Origin: DATKNA01 sp963786765
GTDB taxonomy: Bacteria; Actinomycetota; Actinomycetes; Actinomycetales; Kineosporiaceae
DNA length: 64,000 bases
Direction of reading: 5' to 3'
Assembly: GCA_963786765.1 (NCBI GenBank)
Contig: CAWBAJ010000020.1
Span: 173,596 to 237,595, forward strand
The position numbers were made by a program, and so were the translations under genes. Below, piece after piece: positions 63,337 through 64,000 of the stretch (its first letter is position 1; each line of letters begins with the position of its first letter). The notes under the pieces are model-generated. The model did not search any database. It was given only the letters and a program-made list of their open reading frames with translations, and was not told where the DNA came from.

Positions 63337-64000
63337 ATGGGCGGGGGGCGCGTCGCCGGGGAGAAGGCGACTGAGAGTCGAGTCGAGACTGTCCGCGGGA
63401 TGCCGTCGGAGGCGGCGCGGGAGGCGCTGCTGGATCTGGCTTCGGACGTTCTCACCGACCGGCTGCTGGACGACCGGTTCCCGCCCGTCCCCGGGACGTC
63501 CGAGTCGGAGCCGTCCGAGTCGGAGCCGTTCGAGTCGGAGCCGGCCGCGTCGGCCGCGGAGCACGGGGCCTCGCTCCTTGGGGAGATCGTGGATGTGTTC
63601 GTGGGGGCGCGGCGGCTGGCCGGGTGGTCGTTGTGGCTGCAACTCGCGGCGGCGGCGCACCTGGTCGGTCGGTGGCAGTCCAGCCCGCCGATCGTGGACG
63701 GCGCCCTGCCCGACCTGGCCGAGGAGGCCGACGCGGGCTGCAGTCCCGGCGGGTGCGCTGGCCGGTCGGCTTTGGCGGGTGGTGGATCAGTTGGACATCT
63801 GGGGGCCGGTCGACACCGGTGACCTCGCGGAGGAGTTCGTGGCTGCGGAGATCTCAGCCGCGGCCGGGCTGAGCCACTACGGGGCGAAGAACGTGGTGGA
63901 CGCCGCGAGGACGTTGTTCATGACCGACCGGCTGCCCCGAACCCGCCAGGTGCTGCGCGCCGGCCTGCTGGACTGGACCAAGCTGCGCACCATCCTGACC
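63337..64000 (+). CDS. DUF222 / 13E12-repeat family protein (HNH endonuclease family), 3' partial, one frameshift
   Basis: The N-terminal part of the actinobacterial 13E12/DUF222 family, whose full-length members end in an HNH nuclease domain; that end is beyond the window, so nuclease activity is unproven. After the ATG come EAAREALLDLASDVLTDRLL, an acidic Ser/Glu/Pro repeat (SESEPSESEPFESEP, coded by near-identical 15-bp units at about 63500-63541), then GEIVDVFVGARRLAGWSLWL. After a break near 63755 (one extra G) the frame continues VDQLDIWGPVDTGDLAEEFV, AAEISAAAGLSHYGAKNVVD and TRQVLRAGLLDWTKLRTIL, which is typical DUF222. A LexA box sits upstream, as in some mycobacterial homologues. Confidence 0.75.

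Overview
This window is chromosomal DNA from a very high-GC actinobacterium (Actinomycetota). The evidence is the strong GC bias at third codon positions, many GTG starts, chains of 1-4 bp ATGA/GTGA overlaps, and several gene orders typical of the phylum: mfd - SurA-like lipoprotein - mazG, eno - ftsB - DUF501 - ppx, pth - rplY - prs - glmU - tRNA-Gln, and metG - tatD - rpfB - rsmA - ispE - ABC-F. I cannot name the genus. I see no CRISPR array, rRNA operon, insertion sequence or prophage.

Layout. 1-7.4 kb: a two-domain YbjQ-like protein (cut by the left edge), an SGNH hydrolase, a thiolase, and a minus-strand run of Bax-inhibitor-1-like membrane protein, APS kinase with an extra N-terminal domain, peptidase C26 and a small unknown; then a tRNA with anticodon UAA. 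7.6-24.4 kb: metabolism and housekeeping (M20 peptidase, glpD, uracil-DNA glycosylase, dienelactone hydrolase, ppx/DUF501/ftsB/eno, DUF885, mazG, SurA-like lipoprotein, mfd). 24.4-40.9 kb: an exopolysaccharide locus with a Wzz-like chain-length protein, O-antigen polymerase/ligase-like protein, kinase-like protein, GT2, Wzx-type flippase, methyltransferase, three GH26-like glycanase domains in two secreted proteins, a PssD/PssE (Alg14/Alg13-like) glycosyltransferase pair, sulfate adenylyltransferase cysD/cysN, and the initiating polyprenyl sugar-phosphate transferase. 40.9-42.3 kb: pth and rplY. 42.4-47.9 kb: an accessory block of a small membrane protein facing a coupled pair, a SIR2-family protein and a 1205-residue nSTAND1-type NTPase with a transmembrane segment and WD40 repeats. 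47.9-60.6 kb: prs, glmU, tRNA-Gln, a desaturase/TetR/MarR run, ABC-F, ispE, rsmA, rpfB, tatD and metG. 60.7-64 kb: an SDR, a secreted M1 peptidase and a LexA-boxed DUF222/HNH-family gene cut by the right edge.

The most interesting block is 42.4-47.9 kb. It splits the usual rplY-prs adjacency and has the composition of an NTP-dependent conflict (defence) system: a NAD-targeting SIR2 effector candidate, a STAND switch, a WD40 sensor and possibly a membrane protein.

A caution on sequence quality. Many genes, including essential ones (prs, glmU, metG, ispE, pth), are broken by single-base indels while keeping every catalytic motif across two or more frames. The damage is dense between 47.9 and 61.3 kb and in the thiolase at 2.9-4.1 kb, whereas mfd, eno, glpD and the SIR2/STAND pair are intact. 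I read these as sequence errors, annotate the genes as CDS across the breaks, and say so in each entry; protein sequences from those regions should not be taken literally.
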